Shown here: in pieces, positions 25,101 through 40,100 of the stretch
Layout of the letters: every line of letters starts with the position of its first letter
Numbering within the stretch: position 1 is the first letter of the stretch
DNA from: Taenia hydatigena
Lineage: Eukaryota > Platyhelminthes > Cestoda > Cyclophyllidea > Taeniidae
Direction of reading: 5' to 3'
Length of the DNA: 64,000 bases
Assembly (NCBI GenBank): GCA_036345935.2
Contig: JADWOT020000008.1
Location: 13,203,733-13,267,732 of the forward strand
The notes under the pieces: model-generated
What the model was told of the DNA's origin: nothing
The model's input: only the letters and a program-made list of their open reading frames with translations
Databases searched by the model: none
Made by a program: the position numbers and the translations under genes

Positions 25101-28100
25101 CGAGAAGAAGCAATTTTAAATTGCGCATGGAACCGCGGTTCTTGTGGGGACAGGCGGTCTATATCATCTCGCAGATGCTTTGTACGTCAATATTTTGACT
25201 TTGATTCCCTGTTTTCTAACTTTTCCTCAGTCTTTGATGCCTGGTACGGTTGCTCTGTGCGTGCTTTTTACTTTACGTTTCTTGACCACTTCCAGCTTCT
25301 TGATTCCGTTCAACCCCTTTGCAATTTTACGCCTTTGGCACCATGAGCCACTGTGTTAGCGGAATTATCTAAGGTCTTGTCTTCAAACCAACTTCTCTGC
25401 GAGATCGATCAGGAGCTAAGTGCTGGCAAAAAGGACATATGAAAGTCCATTGAACTTCTTTCACTTGAGATTGTCTACAAATCTTGCTAGCGCCAGGATT
25501 TAAACTGTTCCACTGGCTACCAAAGGAGATGAAGCCGTGACACTAGACTCATTGATCTGTGGGTTCCATCTCCGTCCGTCTTTAGCAGTTTGTAATACTT
25601 ATCGTGCTATTTAGTAAAAGAACTTCAATCCTTTGCGGTTTCTCCGTGCATTTATGCCAAACACGCGTTTGGTTTTCCTGATTTTGTCACTGTTTGTCAA
25701 ATTTTTTACACTTTGTCGCATCTGCCGTTACGAAAGTGGGTGAATGAATTCTGCTAGTTGTTCCTTTTGCTTGGATTCCTCATACTAAGCTGCCGCCCCG
25801 CATGTGCACGCTCCTAATTTTGCCTTCCAATGGTTCTACAGTTTTGATCTGACGCGTATATCATGAAATGGGTAGACGAGGGGCTTTGGGTTTTCTTGGC
25901 TGGAACTTGTCCGCATCATCTTGCGGAGGCTCATGGGACTGTCAGTCATGCCTATGGGCTGCTGCGCTATCGAGGTAGCACTGTCTACATCGTCGTCTCT
26001 TATTTCACCCTTTTTTGGTAGATATCCAAAAATGAAATTAATGGGTTACAGATCGGCTGCTTAATCAGGCGCAGGCGTCGCGTCAAATTCTCTTTCACAT
26101 GAACTTCCCTACCATATCACGGGACCTTCGAACGCTCAATCAGTAGATCTCACTTCCTGACTTCCCACATAACCTTCATTCCCCAGGTTCAGCACTTGTA
26201 CAAACGCGTGGTGAGGACCGCTGGTTTGTAAAGTAAAATGATGGGTTTCATGGACTTGAGATTTGCACCACTTTGTGGAAGTCTCAAACAAATTTATACT
26301 TTTGTAAGAGAAGACGTTAATCATCACTTGGAGATTTGTTCCACAAGGAATGCTGAGGATGAGGTGAAGCAGCATTACTATCATATTTTCATGGTTAAGT
26401 ACAGCATGCTACATATGCTAAAAATGCTTAGTCTTTTGAGAACGATGGACGATATTGTGCCTTAGAAGTGTGTTTGCGTGTGGTAGTAAATGAATAGCTT
26501 GAAAATGAGCAGTGGTGTGCTCATTTGCTTAGGAGTTTGAGGAAGGATATGAGGTTCATTTGTCACCATAAGCCATTGTTTGAATAATCCAGAATAGCGT
26601 GTTTTGCACAGTGAAGTGAGAATGTGTAGAATAAGTTACTGGCACTTGAACGGTGGATTGTACTATTGTGTACTGCATCAAATCTTATCCCCTTTCTCCT
26701 CGTATCTTAGCTTCGAATTGGAAGAGACCTCATTATTATCTATGCTTACTCTTTTGCATTATTCACATTTGTTTGTCTTTTGTTCTTTTACTTCTAGTGA
26801 AAAGAGTTTTGACCATTCATGATCTGGATCCCCTTGGACGACACAGCCCTGCCAATACCAGGCCTATGTCCCTTATTTCACGTTACTCAACAATCACAGT
26901 AAGTCGGAAATGCTATCTCTTCTCTTTCTTGATCTTTTACAACTTTCTTTCACTAGGTTGTAAAAGTTATCCGCTATGTTTGTAAGTAATTAGCATAAAC
27001 AGTCGGTTGACTGATTGACCGTCGGTAATGGCCTGTTCACGATAACTCTCGACTATTTGTGTGACTGTTAAACCGGGCCACCCTTCTGTGTAGGCTCGTA
27101 GATCCACAATTTGGTTTTATTATGGTTGGTACCTGGAAACCATGAACACCATGGGCAATTTCTCTCCGCATACCGAAGCTAAATGTTTAAAACTGCAGTT
27201 TCCATTTTTAGCAATAACTAAAGGCACGTCAACCTTTTCTGCGGCTTTCAACTTTCTATTCATAAAGAGTAATTTGAAAATTGGCTATGTTAAAGAAATC
27301 TAATGTTTATTTAAAGTTATTTATCGGTGTGCCATGTAGTGCAGTGCACTACTTCTTAACGTAAATTTAACCACGGTTGCTAATATAATTTTCTCAATCA
27401 CGACATTTTCGCAACAGCACACTTGTTTGCGCCTTCGTACCGTTAGTTTGAAGCTATTCCTCTCAGTTATTTTGAAATGTAGGCATTTCGTTTTCCCATC
27501 TTTGGATATTTTCGACTTAGATCGAAAGTATTCCAACTGTTGAACCCAATTCTCTTTCATTGACTCAAGCTAAAATGGCAATGGGCGCGCATAATTGGGT
27601 GTCTTTTACCTCAAACTTTGTGCTACCTCCCTATACTTTGCGTGAAATCTCTCCTGAATTGATCGAAATGGTGCTGAAAAGTTTAGTTATAATTCCAAAT
27701 TAGTTTCGATGTAGGCTCATCGCCACATACTCACCCCATCTTATGTTCTTGGTCGTACAAAATCGGTGAATTTTAATGGTGTTGCGCCGAATCGCATTAT
27801 CAGAGTAACCGCCTGTGGGTGTACAAGTATTTTATGCGCCAAGGTAGTCGAAAAGCATTCCATAAAGGGACTGATAGCTACTCCAGTTATTGCTGAATCC
27901 CCGCTCTTTGCAGTGGCGCGATCTTTGTGGCTGAACTATTAAAAGGGGAGTTACTAAAGTGTTTACTTAGCGATTTTTCATTTACAGAGTCGTCCGGCCA
28001 CGATGTGTATTCAGATGATCCTCATTGCAGAGTCGAATCGCCTTCAGCAAATTTTGGCCACTTATGGCATTCGAACCCAAACCCCTGTTGAAATTGAACC

Positions 28101-31100
28101 TCTGAAGGTATGCGAAAGCCCTTTTTCCTTTCATTTCCTCTCTTAATTGCCTGAAGTTGACGCCGACCTCAGGTTAGTCATTTGGTAGTGAATTCAGCTT
28201 ACAGATCGGTATTCTCATCACTCCCGTTAGTTGCAGTTCTTTTGGCCATCGAGTGATTCGACTCTGTTTGAGAGGTAGAGATACACTTCACAGGAACAAG
28301 CAATTGTACGTGGAAGAGATTCATTATCTTGTGTTTTTTTAATCAATGAAACATGCAGAAGGGGTTTATTATAGGAACCGTAGCTGCAAATCAACAGAGG
28401 TCTGAAGGCAAATCGTATTTGACTTAACTGATTAATAAAGAATGCTGTCATTCTTGGACTTGTTTCTTTTACTTAATTTTTGTCGTAAAATACCCCTTTT
28501 GTTTCCGCCCTTCCTTACACCATTGGGGATCATTTTCTTGGAATTTAACCTGCTGGTCATGATTTTGTCTGGCATTATAGATACCTTGGACTTAAATTTT
28601 CTTTTTGATACTAAGCACGATGTGAGAAATGCGACTGCCATTAATGAGCTTTCTGGTAAAGATTCTTCACAATTCCAGCCCTTCATACAGAAGCTCTTTC
28701 CCTATTGCATTTTCTCATGCGATGGTCAATTAATTCACTTTGTCCCCGGCTTTCAGTAAAATTTCAATTCAGCACAACCCTAAGAATGCATTTATGCGCA
28801 TTTTGCACTCCATAGGTGAATATGATCAAAGCCACGCACGGTAGCTTGGTGTTCTGTGCATTTCTTAACAATTATCAAAACGCTACTAGGTGATCATCAA
28901 GGAAGGACAGTGGGGTATTATAAACTGGACAAGTTACATTCGATTAATCCTTGCAGCTGTGGCCTCCAGCAACAATCGTAAAGGCCTTCTCTTTCATGGG
29001 ATTTAACAAACGCCTCGGCCTCAAAGGTAGGCCACCTCGACCTCTGGGCTGTTTGGGGACGAGCAAGTTTTACCGGTACGTCAGCATCATCCATTCCCGT
29101 AGCTGTTTTCAACCTTCAGCTGTCTCCAACTTCTATCATGCTGTCTTTTAGTGTCTGTGGCTCCACGGTTCTGGTGTTTTCACACCTTTTTGAGGACGAA
29201 AGATTCTACTTCAGCTACGATATCAAGGCTCTCATTGAAGAAGTCAAGGTTAGTTTAATGTTGCGCACTATCGCATGATTAAGAAATGAGATTTTAAATA
29301 AGTTATTAAATTGAGCGTTTAATCCCTATTTAGTAGGAGTTGCCAAAATTCAAAGTTCAATGAAACAGTCGCATAATTGTGCTTACTGACTGATTATCAG
29401 TAACTTTGATGATGGAGTCCTATTTTATTCTGCACCAGTAATGCCCCCTTTCAGAGGTTATGCAGACCTGGACCTTGTCACTTTTCTAACCTCCATTACT
29501 GTCTATTTTCTTTTACCCGTAAGTAGAACGACCTTATCTTCTTGTCAAAATGGTGGCGCATGAAAGGACGGCCCAGCTACTGCTTCTTGGTGAAGGAAGA
29601 TATGATCATGTGAGTGACAAAGGGCTCCTGTGGTACATAAAGCCGCTTTAGGCGTGATGAAGTGTACACCAACGCGAAAGATAAACGAATTCAAAAGTGG
29701 AAGGGTATATTTTGATAAATTTCTCCCTGGTTTATTACAGCATTACACTTCTAATTTTCCAGTCGATCTTAGTCTCCAAGGTAAGATGTTCACAACATTT
29801 TTACACACCAATTTGCTAAATCCGCGGCCCAATTTTCGTGCCTAATGCTTTACTGACACTTTTCAGCCTTCATGATTCTCCCTCCATTCCTTATCCCTTT
29901 TTTTCTTTTGCTCCCCATTTAGTGGTCACGGCCGTGACGAATTGATTCGCTTCCTTGTCAGCCTGCAGAGTAACAGTGTGGATGGAGTGCGAATCGTTCT
30001 GGGTAGAGCTCAGGTACTCCCTTTCGATAATGCTGCCAATTGAATGGGGAATAAGGTTGACTAATGCATTCATTTATCTTTGTTATTAACGCTCTTTGAG
30101 CCTTCGTGAGATGAGCTTTTTCTCATCAATCCATACATAGCACATTCAACTGTCAAAGTTGAATGTAGCATAATATTTAGGTTATTGAAAAGACGAAGTA
30201 CCATTAATATACTACTCTGATTGGCGACGCAGACATTCGGAAATCCCGAAAATTTTAAAATCTGAGTCTGATAAGCTAAAAAATTTAATTAACTGTACTT
30301 GAATCAACAAGATGCTAATCACAAAGTCAATTCATTCAAGGCGCCTCCCATTTTATTGTCAAGATCATCCCTATTCTTAGGTATTATCAGGTAACCCGAA
30401 TAGGGACGTTTCAACACGTACCCTTGTTCATATCCAAGTATTATTAAATTTATGCAGATATGCGACGATCTGTCGGTTTTCGCTGCCTTCCTATTTCCAT
30501 CTCATTCTCTTTTTGGCAAACGTTGACTGACATAAACTGCTGTGTTTTTCAGTGTGTCTGCCTTAAGTACTGAGCTAAATCCGATTGCGATGCTAAAGCT
30601 TCTCATGACATCTTTTATCTAGCGTTTGGTCATTTTATCCTTCAACAGAACGTATGCTCTGCAATTCTTCACGCTCCAGTTTCATTACATATATTAACGC
30701 CACCATATGCCCCCCATTTCCCTACGAATTTGCGTGTTTTTAAAAGGATAGGACATTGCTGTTTTATTGGTATTTTTATAAACAAATGTTACTTAGGCGT
30801 TTGAGTGTCCGTAGCAAATTAGAATTTGCGTGCTAACGATTCACAGCACACCCAGTCCGAATTTTTCTCTCTGATTTATGTAAGCCTTTTAACTGTTTTC
30901 TAAAAACCTGGAATATTTTTTCGAAACTCACAGGCATATTTAGCGAGAATTCACCCTTCACTCATCCATTCAACTGTTTTTGCAAGCCATTTCAAGTATT
31001 TTTACACCTATATTCTTTAATCATGCCTATGCGCTGTGGTTATCACGACAGCATAATTACCTAGTTCACTTCGATAATAACCACTTACTACTTGTCATCC

Positions 31101-34100
31101 CCCTTTCACCGTTTTATCTTAGAGTTGAACTCGGGGGTTATCTTTTGTTTCTTGTTTATTGGATCGGATAATTCTTATATTTTTTTATATTTCACCGATT
31201 TCTTCCCAAATCGCTATTCATCTGTGGGTCTGACCAATAATGCCTTTCATTTCCTCCTCTTGTAGAACTTTGTCGCGACAGGCTGCATTGACCATCTTGA
31301 CTTCTTCCCTGATTGGGCGGCTCAATTGGAGGACTTCGATGGACTGAAACGGCTCCACGGTGGACGCTCCTTTCTCTCACTTTCGGACCTTCCTCGAATA
31401 CTGGACGACAAAAACTTCGACAGTCTTATGCCCGCACCTCTTGTCGTAGCCATCGCCGAAGCCGTTAATCGACGTGTAAGTGGAGCATAAAATAGCAACT
31501 TATTTACCTTCAAGTAGTTAAAATTTATTTACCCAAATTGTTATATGCGTCGGATGCCAGCGTGAGTTTTGCTTTAATAATTCAAAGGATGACAGTTTTG
31601 CTTACGTTTTAGAACAATTGTTTATGGAAGCACAGATAATGCAAGTTGAACCGCTCCTCAACCCGTTCGCGTTGGTCATTACGACCACCAATGTGGATGT
31701 GTTCATGTTGGCGAACGAGCACTCAGGGAATACTGGCATTACTAGTAATTGCTGTAATGGGAGAATATTTGACTGAAAAAGCATAACGGCATAATTCAAG
31801 ACCTGTGCTGTGCTATTTGACATCCGAAGTACTTGAGGCAGCGTCTGGGCAGGCCTCGTGGTCATTGCTATTGTAAAGTGAAAGTACTTGCGAAGATATG
31901 TTTAGGATACAAGTAATGACAAGGACTGTGGTATCATCTAAAGCTACCTAGATTTCATAGCCTACTCAGGCAACATCAACCTCATTTCTTAAATTGAACA
32001 AGAAGGAGCTAATTGACCATCAGAATGGTGGGAAAAGGTTGGGCTGGACACGCCTTTTTCAAGCGATTAACTTAGTCTTTATTTAATCCGTCAGGAATCC
32101 GATGGCATTAATTACCAATTTGATCCTTAAAATAGCTTAAAACGAATGCGGTATTTGAGAATTACATCCAGCAACCTACTAAGTTCGTGCGACTTTTTTG
32201 TTATAGGGCGTAAACGGCTGCCAAAAGTTCCTTAATTTATTTTTTTTTACTGGGAGGATCGCTCTTAAAACTTGTACCCTATCGTCTCTTACCACTGAGG
32301 CACATGCTACGCATTTTGATTCATTGAAACGCTTTCTGCCTGTGAAAGTAGAAAAAGCAAGCTCTGAACAATTTCACTTCTATTTTCTATCATTCCTCAC
32401 TCTTTTATTCTATTTCTCATATTATCGTTTAGTTTCAGTTGCATAAAATGGTGAAAATCACCATTTTAGGAATCAGCATCGGGGAAATGCGAAGAGTAAG
32501 GGCAAGGTGAGGCAGAATCTCTCCTTTTTTCTCCCGTCCTCAGGCGTAATGCTAGGTCTTCTCTGGTGCCGTTTTTTAACCCTCCTTCGTCGCGCTGATC
32601 ACCAGATTGACGTATAATCTGCCATCTAATTGCACAAATGACCTCTCTTGCCGTGGAAATGATGAACGCAATCATTCAAGAGCATTCTTGGTTTTGAAAA
32701 TTTAATGCACTCAGACTGCTCCTTGATGGCTTGGCTGCATTGGCAAATACGTCTGCGTCAAAGCTTTTCACAAGCTGGATAAAAGTTTCTATAAATGTGC
32801 AGGTGCATAAATATGTGTAGAAACGGCTTCACTTCGCACACTTTAGAATTTTTTGTTTTCTTATGAGCTCAGAAGTCCCATTTATTATCTGGGAGCTCCT
32901 AGTTGACAGTCCTGAATGTTGTGGTGGGTGTTTATGTAGCGTTCTGCTTCATTCCATTCAACGCTCCTTATCTTTTCCACCACAGCACTTTGAGAACAAA
33001 TCAGACGACGAGATAGTAGCTTTCGTCTGCCACGACGGCGACCGCCACGAGCTATGGCCCTATCGACCCTCGATGAAGGATGCTGAGGCTGTGTTCGAGT
33101 CGGCGGTGGCAGTCCGTGCACTTGACTATGCGCAGGAAGTGGCAGCGCTGCATGAGTTGATGTACCGGCGCGGCCTCGATTACGTCATCCGTCCTAACGA
33201 GGAGCTCTCCACTGTGCGTGATTTCTTTACCAATCTAAGTCGACGCGCGGGTCTTAATCAGATATGGTGAGTCCCCTTTGTGCCCTTTGTGATAAGCAAA
33301 GCTTTGTTTTTGCGTGTTGATGGTCTTAGTTAAATATAATAATTGCCTTTTATTTCCTCTCCTCAATCTTCTTTCAACATTGGAAGCGTGTGCGATAGTG
33401 GGTGAATCGCATCTTTTGGCCTTGGAAGAGTCTTCTAATTTTCCGTGACTATAGTCTCTTTGCTCTTATCTCTGGAAGTAGGCTAATTGTGTCGCCCGCT
33501 TGGCAAGGTGTTTTCGTAATCTCGGATTACTGATTCGCCTGCCCAAGTCATCGTGCCGTTCTTTAACATCTGAAGAGTTTAATTCATTTTTGTACTCTGC
33601 ATTTAAATCGGCAAAATTGTGGTCAAATTGCTTTATCTGTTTTGAACGCCGCTCTCTTCTCGTCACCCGAAAAATTCTCTCATGCTTAAAATTTTCTTGA
33701 CCTTTCATATTTCATGTTAAAAAGTTTAAGATGAGAAAAGGAGAAATAATTGGTCGTTTTTGAGTTTTTTATGAATGCTTTCTATCTGAAGTGCTGATTC
33801 TCTTTCTTCTCTTGACTTAAAAGCTATTTTGCACATTAGTAATTCTTACTGATCCCCATTCCATGAACTTATGTCAACACTGTTTTGCTTAATCAACATT
33901 AGGAAAGTGTTTTAAGGGCCTTTAGCCGGTTTGAAATCCTTGAAAAAAATTAAGTTACGAATAATCATTCAATCTGTCCTATGCGTCGAGATTTTTTGGG
34001 TTATAAACCCCACAACTGTACGCATTTTTATCCTCTTTACAATAAGGATTCAATTGCAAGGTCGCTGTCTTACCTGGTGGGCAATAAGTTTACATTACCT

Positions 34101-37100
34101 AGTAAGAGGACAGTGTAACATTCTCGTGCTTTTGCTCCGTTTTTATTTGGAAGAAAGCCTGTCACTCACTTGCGTGGCCACCTCTCTTTGTGATGTTGTG
34201 ATAATCTTATAACCGTTTCCCTTTCTGTAATGGATATCTCTGTATCTCGGGTACTACCTGGGGTTACTTGTGATGAGTTGCTGTCTGGGCTAATTGGAGA
34301 ACGATCTGCAAGGCAATGCAAGATTTCATGCCGCAAAGCTGTGGCAAAGCTGTGAGAGAATTTTCACTTAATGATAAGAGAGCGACACTGCTTCCCGGCG
34401 TTGGGCAAGAGGTGTTCGAGGCTTTAATGTTTGCTCCTAGTTCTCTTTCATTTTGTTGAAGAAGGATTATGCAATATTAGTGATTTAGTCAGCGAGTGTT
34501 TTCTTCAATTTTTGATCTCAAAAAGGCAACATTTCATTTGGTTAGCTTAGGCTTTGCTGAGAGATGAATTTGCTGGAGCTATGAAAATCTCTCATGCTTG
34601 AAAAGAGATTTATCGCAGTTTCTTAGTTTCTGATGCCGAGTTATAAATGCTTCTGCTAGTGGTTATTTGTTACTAATATCCACTTACATGCGCCTGGTTA
34701 AACTGATCAGCGTGCGTGTTTGTTTCGATCACTTGTTTGTATGAGTTTCACATCCCCGGCTATGTGCCTGATTGCATGCCAAATACTTGTGGCTCAGAAA
34801 TTTTACTGCTACTGCCGTTCAAGACTTTATTAGACATCAGATTTACTTCTGAGCCATCAGCGATAGTTATTTCGGAAGGGCGCGAGGAGCTTATGTGGTC
34901 ACGATTAAACTCAGCTTTGACACACTACAAAGGCGGCGCATTTGTGACTACGGTACAATTGCTTCAGATATGCCTTTGAAAGCTTTGTAATACAGCGAAG
35001 AAGGTCGGAAAGGCTATGAATATAGGTGATGGATGCAAAGCCTTTTGGGATTGGCGCAGGAATCGAAAAGCTTGTAGAGCCAGAGCCCCTCCGCCATCTG
35101 AACGTAAGTCTTTGATGAATGTACAGAACGGCTAGTGGACCGTTAATAAAAGTGATGGAGCTATAAGACCATAACATTTGAATGATGATTCCAACATGTG
35201 AAGACAACTTTAGAGAACTCATTCCTGTTGCCAAACGGTTGAGCTACCGCGGTCAAAAGACCGAAAAGATAGGTGTTATCATCATAGTTAAAGTCAAGTG
35301 AGTCTTTGAAGAACTAGCAGGAGTGCAATTTCTGGTTGTGAAGTTTCTTTTAACTAATGTAGATTCAGAATTATGGGATTGCAAAGAGATTATTTCGCTA
35401 CCACCTAAAAGTTCTGTGTTAGAAATAAATTCCCGCTGAGTCACGGCAGGCATTTTGGGTATTAAAGCAAAAATCAACTGTCAGTTGTTAGTATTTTTAT
35501 CCACCAAATCACGACGAGTTTCATTTTTAGGGGCATTTCTGTTTGCTTAAAAGTTTTTTAATCCTAGTTCTTTTTATGGTGGAAAAAGAGTTGAAGGACT
35601 TTCCGTTACATCTGTCACAACTCTCGCCGTCACTGTCATGGGGTTGAAGGTGAAAGATGTATATTTATTTCCTCTTCAATCCTGCGTATTTTGCCTTTTT
35701 TGTTAGTTTTATTAGAAGGCTCCATGAGTGTGGGCCGTTTCGTTGAGTCTTTGTACTTGTTTTCCACTGTGCTATGCATCCCAGTTTGAGTTATTTATTT
35801 GATGCGGTTTGCAGAATTGTGAAACGTTTTTTGTTGTAATTCTGACGCTTAGACTTAGGAATTGCTCTGTGGTTCCTTTGCTATTCAGAAGGCAACAATG
35901 CATTTCTTGGGGCCCACTAAGTTTTCGTGCATAAAAGGGTTAATTTCCTAAAGTACTTAGAATGTCGTGGTTTATGATTGTCCATTCCGATTCTTCTTTG
36001 CACTTCGGCTAATGCTTGGGTGGATGCGAATTATACGCGTCCCGGTCTTTATCATTAGCTTTATGTCAATTCTTTCGAACAGTATGTTGGTGTCGTGGAT
36101 AAAATTACCGCCGTGAAATCAATTTAACAGTGAACAGCAAACGTGGATACAGATGTGTCTATCTCAATTGAATTTCAAACCGCCAACAAAATGTCAATTA
36201 TCATCATTCGAATCAAATTTTGATCATTTGAAATCAAGCAGTAATTTATCGAAGTCAGGTAAAGGGTGGAGTCTTTCCCTGTTTTTGTGGATTCCATTGT
36301 CAAGCAGACTTTGCTCCTACCGGCCACTACCGACTAGGACCAAATTTTTGGATGTAACCAAAATCTAACACGTTGTCATGACTCTATCTTCCCTCTTCCG
36401 TTGATTCTCTGAGTCCCTTCATTGTTGAATTGCATACTTAAGTGCCCATCGTTATTGATGGTGGCAAAATTGTCACTGGTAGTTTTTTTACTCACGACTT
36501 CATTGTGCTCTAAATCCCTTTACCTTATTTAATGTGTAACATTAATATGATTTTAAATTACTCTAAATCATCTCAAATTTAAGCAACTGATAAAAGTTCC
36601 ACACTAGCTCAGCTCAAAATTTGGTGAATTCTTATCCCTTTTCTCTAGGTTCCATAATTAGCCGAAATTGTGGTTCTTTTTGGATCCTCACTACCCCCAT
36701 AATTTTTTTTTTGGTTGTCCTCCGCATTTCTCCTGAAGGCCAAACTGTTCCGCCTCGTTATGCTTGCGAAATGATGTTCTTAACTACTTGCTTGATTTTG
36801 TTTTAAAAAAAAAGACTGCAAACCGTTTAGCTGGGAACTCATTATCATTTATTCGAAAATGAGTAATAATAAAAATTCAACCAACTGGCCTACTTTTTTT
36901 TGAAATTTCTAGGATTGAGGACCCACTCGAGAATTCAACTTTCCGTTTTCCTTCTGAATTTCGTCCAGCACTTTTCTTGCTCGAAGCGAGCTTATTTAAT
37001 GCTTAATTATGACACTACTGTGTCCAGATGATCACGTTCCTATCTTCGGTGTAGTCAACCAATTCAAACATTTTATTGAATTTTCGTTCATTATGGAAAT

Positions 37101-40100
37101 GTTTTACAATAGGCTCATTCTCTGCCGCAAAATGCTCTTCTCCCTTTCCCAGGACGGTGGTTCGTCTAACTTCGGCACTGTTGGGTAATTACATCCACAG
37201 TCTGGCTCCCTCGACTTCCTCCATCCTCGTGTTTGGGAAGCAGCTGACCATTGGGACGGTGCAGGGCCCCGAGGTCAACCTTAACAAGCCTATGAACCCT
37301 CGCCAACTCTGTGACCTCCTTCAGGACACTGTCTTCCCTGTCAACCCACTTCAGGTCTCCCTCCAGCAGGAACTCATTCTCTATGTCTCTGCCCTACTCA
37401 TTAAGGACAAGTCGCTGTTTAAGGACATTGCTATAATTCGACTGGGGTGGGTCAAATTTTCTCTATCTCTCCCCTTGTCTCGCTGTTTGCTTTTTAATGT
37501 CGATGGCTCGCGAGATATTTGATCACTGATTGGTGTGAATTTTGTCTCTATGTTTGGAAGTTCTTTAGTCATGTCTAGTTGTGCTTGATGCCTTTTGAGT
37601 TAAGGCCTCGGGCATCATCTTCTTAAGTTCTTTTACGGCCGCAACAATTTTAAAACGCGAAATAGATTTTCTCTTCGTGATAGAGATTCCACGACTCGTC
37701 GTCTATTCGGCTTTTTTCTTCACTTTTGAGATTGCATTTCCGTGGATGAGATTTATGTAGGGTTCACTCTGTAATTAATATGATTAATTCAATCCTACTG
37801 GAATTACATTGTTCACTTAAGCGTTGTCAACAGAGGTGTTAAGGCTGTTCCTTCTCGCGTTTTTTTGTGAACTAGGCTTCTCTGAGCTTTATCTACCAGA
37901 TGCTCAGTCAACCGCAAATTCTTGGACCCTCAGATCTTATTGCATTAGAGTCTGGTAAAATGAGTACGACCGTCTACTAAATTCAGGAAGATGCGTTGTA
38001 ATGATTGTTGCCAACCAAGCCTTTGCTATTTCCTCTCTTTTTGAATGTGTTCTTTCTCTAATCTTATGCCTGATTTCTTGTGACTTATTTTTTCCCGAAA
38101 ATCGCCCTACATATAAATAGTCAGTACTTTTTCTTCGAGGATTCTAACTTCCGTGATCTACACTTCAAATTTGGTTTATTACGTCCCACCTTTTTAGCGT
38201 GTTCAGTACTTGCTTCAACTCCTATCCTCTGAGGTTTAAAAGTACATTGGAATCCTTGGTTCTCCCTAAGTTCAATGGATGAAGCGTTTTGCTACAAATG
38301 CTTCAGAGCTCCTGGCACCTTCGCCTTTTCATTTCCAATGATAAAGGTGGTAGAATTTTAGAGATTTTTCTAGTTCCCTGTTTATTACGTTGTTCCGCTT
38401 TACGCTTTTATTCCTTTCTCTTTTATCAACTTCACCATTGTTTCATGTGATTAGCAGTTTATGTGGCTTAGGTCATGCGATCTCAGTCTTTGTTTTGGTT
38501 CGTGTTGCCAATCTTATTCGCTGACTTCGGCACCCCGAATGTGACTGACGCGAGTGTTTGTTTCATTTATTGCGTAAAAAGACTCTTGGAAAACAATGGT
38601 TAAAAATCCTTCCGTTTGATAATTCGGATTATACTTTGTGTGGGTTATCAACAGAAATGACATGAATAATATCTCATGACCAAAATTTATGCAGAACCCA
38701 CGAAAACACATGCTGCCTTTTGGCGAAGTTCATTACACCGTAGAGCGGTATTTCGCTTCCCATATTTTTCTTAGTTGGTTCCTGGAGGCCATGAAGCTGC
38801 AACTCGAAGCGGAAGAGGCACGATCGGAGAACAAGTACGGCAACGGCGGTGACGATATCAAGGATGCTGGAATCAGAGAGGTGGGGAAACTTGGAGATGC
38901 CGACGAAATGTTGGTAGAGTCGCGTAGTCTTGGTGCCTGTCGCCTGTATTCGCTTTCCCCTTCGAGTCTGAAGAGTCTCCTATATCGCACTCTGTGCTCC
39001 GACTCTGTGGAGCATATTCACGACTCTCAAAAACCTTGGCGATGCAATGCTCCACCTTCACGTGAACGTGGGTTCGCCTATCTCTGCTTATTTTTATGAC
39101 ACTTTTTTCATGGAATGCTTCCAGGCCCTTGTTTGATTCGAAATTTCAAATGTTATATGCGATAACGCGGCTATCATCGTATCTCTTCAGGGTTCGTTGT
39201 GCTTATCATTTTGAAAATCTAAAAGTTGTTAAATCTAGATTTTCGGCTTATAGGGGAAGAGCAGAACAAATTCTTAGGAGCTAGAACTCCTCTCACCTTT
39301 TTTCATTTACACGCTGGTTATCGTTTATTTAAAGCCCAGATGGATTTGGCATGGGAGACTTTTCTGAACTGTCTTAGGACGCTTCGTCTCATCATTTTTG
39401 CCGAAATGAGTAGAAATCACTCGGAGCGGTGTCTAGATTATGCAAGAAATGTAATAGCACCCTCATCTCCAGAGGTGTGTAACCTCTGAAGAAACTATTA
39501 TTCATGTGTACGGTGAATTTGGTGCGTTATTATCTCAATATCAGATATCTTAACGTGCACACTGTCTTTAATCCGACAAGTCGAACTTAGGCCCAGCACA
39601 AGGTGTAGGGATTTCTGTCAATCTAAATTCTTTGACTGAACATTATTTCGGGTAATCTGTTTTGCCTTTCATCGTAAAACGGCTTGATATCGCCAGGTTT
39701 TTAGTGATGTGTCGTCTCCCTAAAAAACCTGAGTTTTTTCGCTATAGATTTGTTTTTTATGGTAGCAGTTATTGTATGGGACCCGGTATTTTAGTTTTTA
39801 TAGCGCTTGGCGAATATAATGTCGCCGGACTTTTGCTTGTTTTAATTTGACATTAGTTGCTAAGGTTAAAAATTAGGATAACTTAAAACAATTTGCCGGA
39901 ATGTAAGATAGAAGTGATGGGTGTCTTAGAAGTGTGGAATGTATAGCGGGTAATGGATTGCTTGGGAAAACTGATGACATTGTCTTTCTTTGAATATCGT
40001 AGCACGCAAGCCCGTCTGCTCCACCACAATTTACGCGGCAGACAAGAGCCGATTCTTTTTGTGGGGATGGTGTACACCGTACAATCACTTAAGAGAATTT

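Noticed and set aside
28442..28759. 105-codon hydrophobic frame in PHKB intron 9
   Set aside because: Lies wholly inside an intron bounded by two secure PHKB exons, AT/T-rich composition explains the hydrophobic residues, no family recognised.
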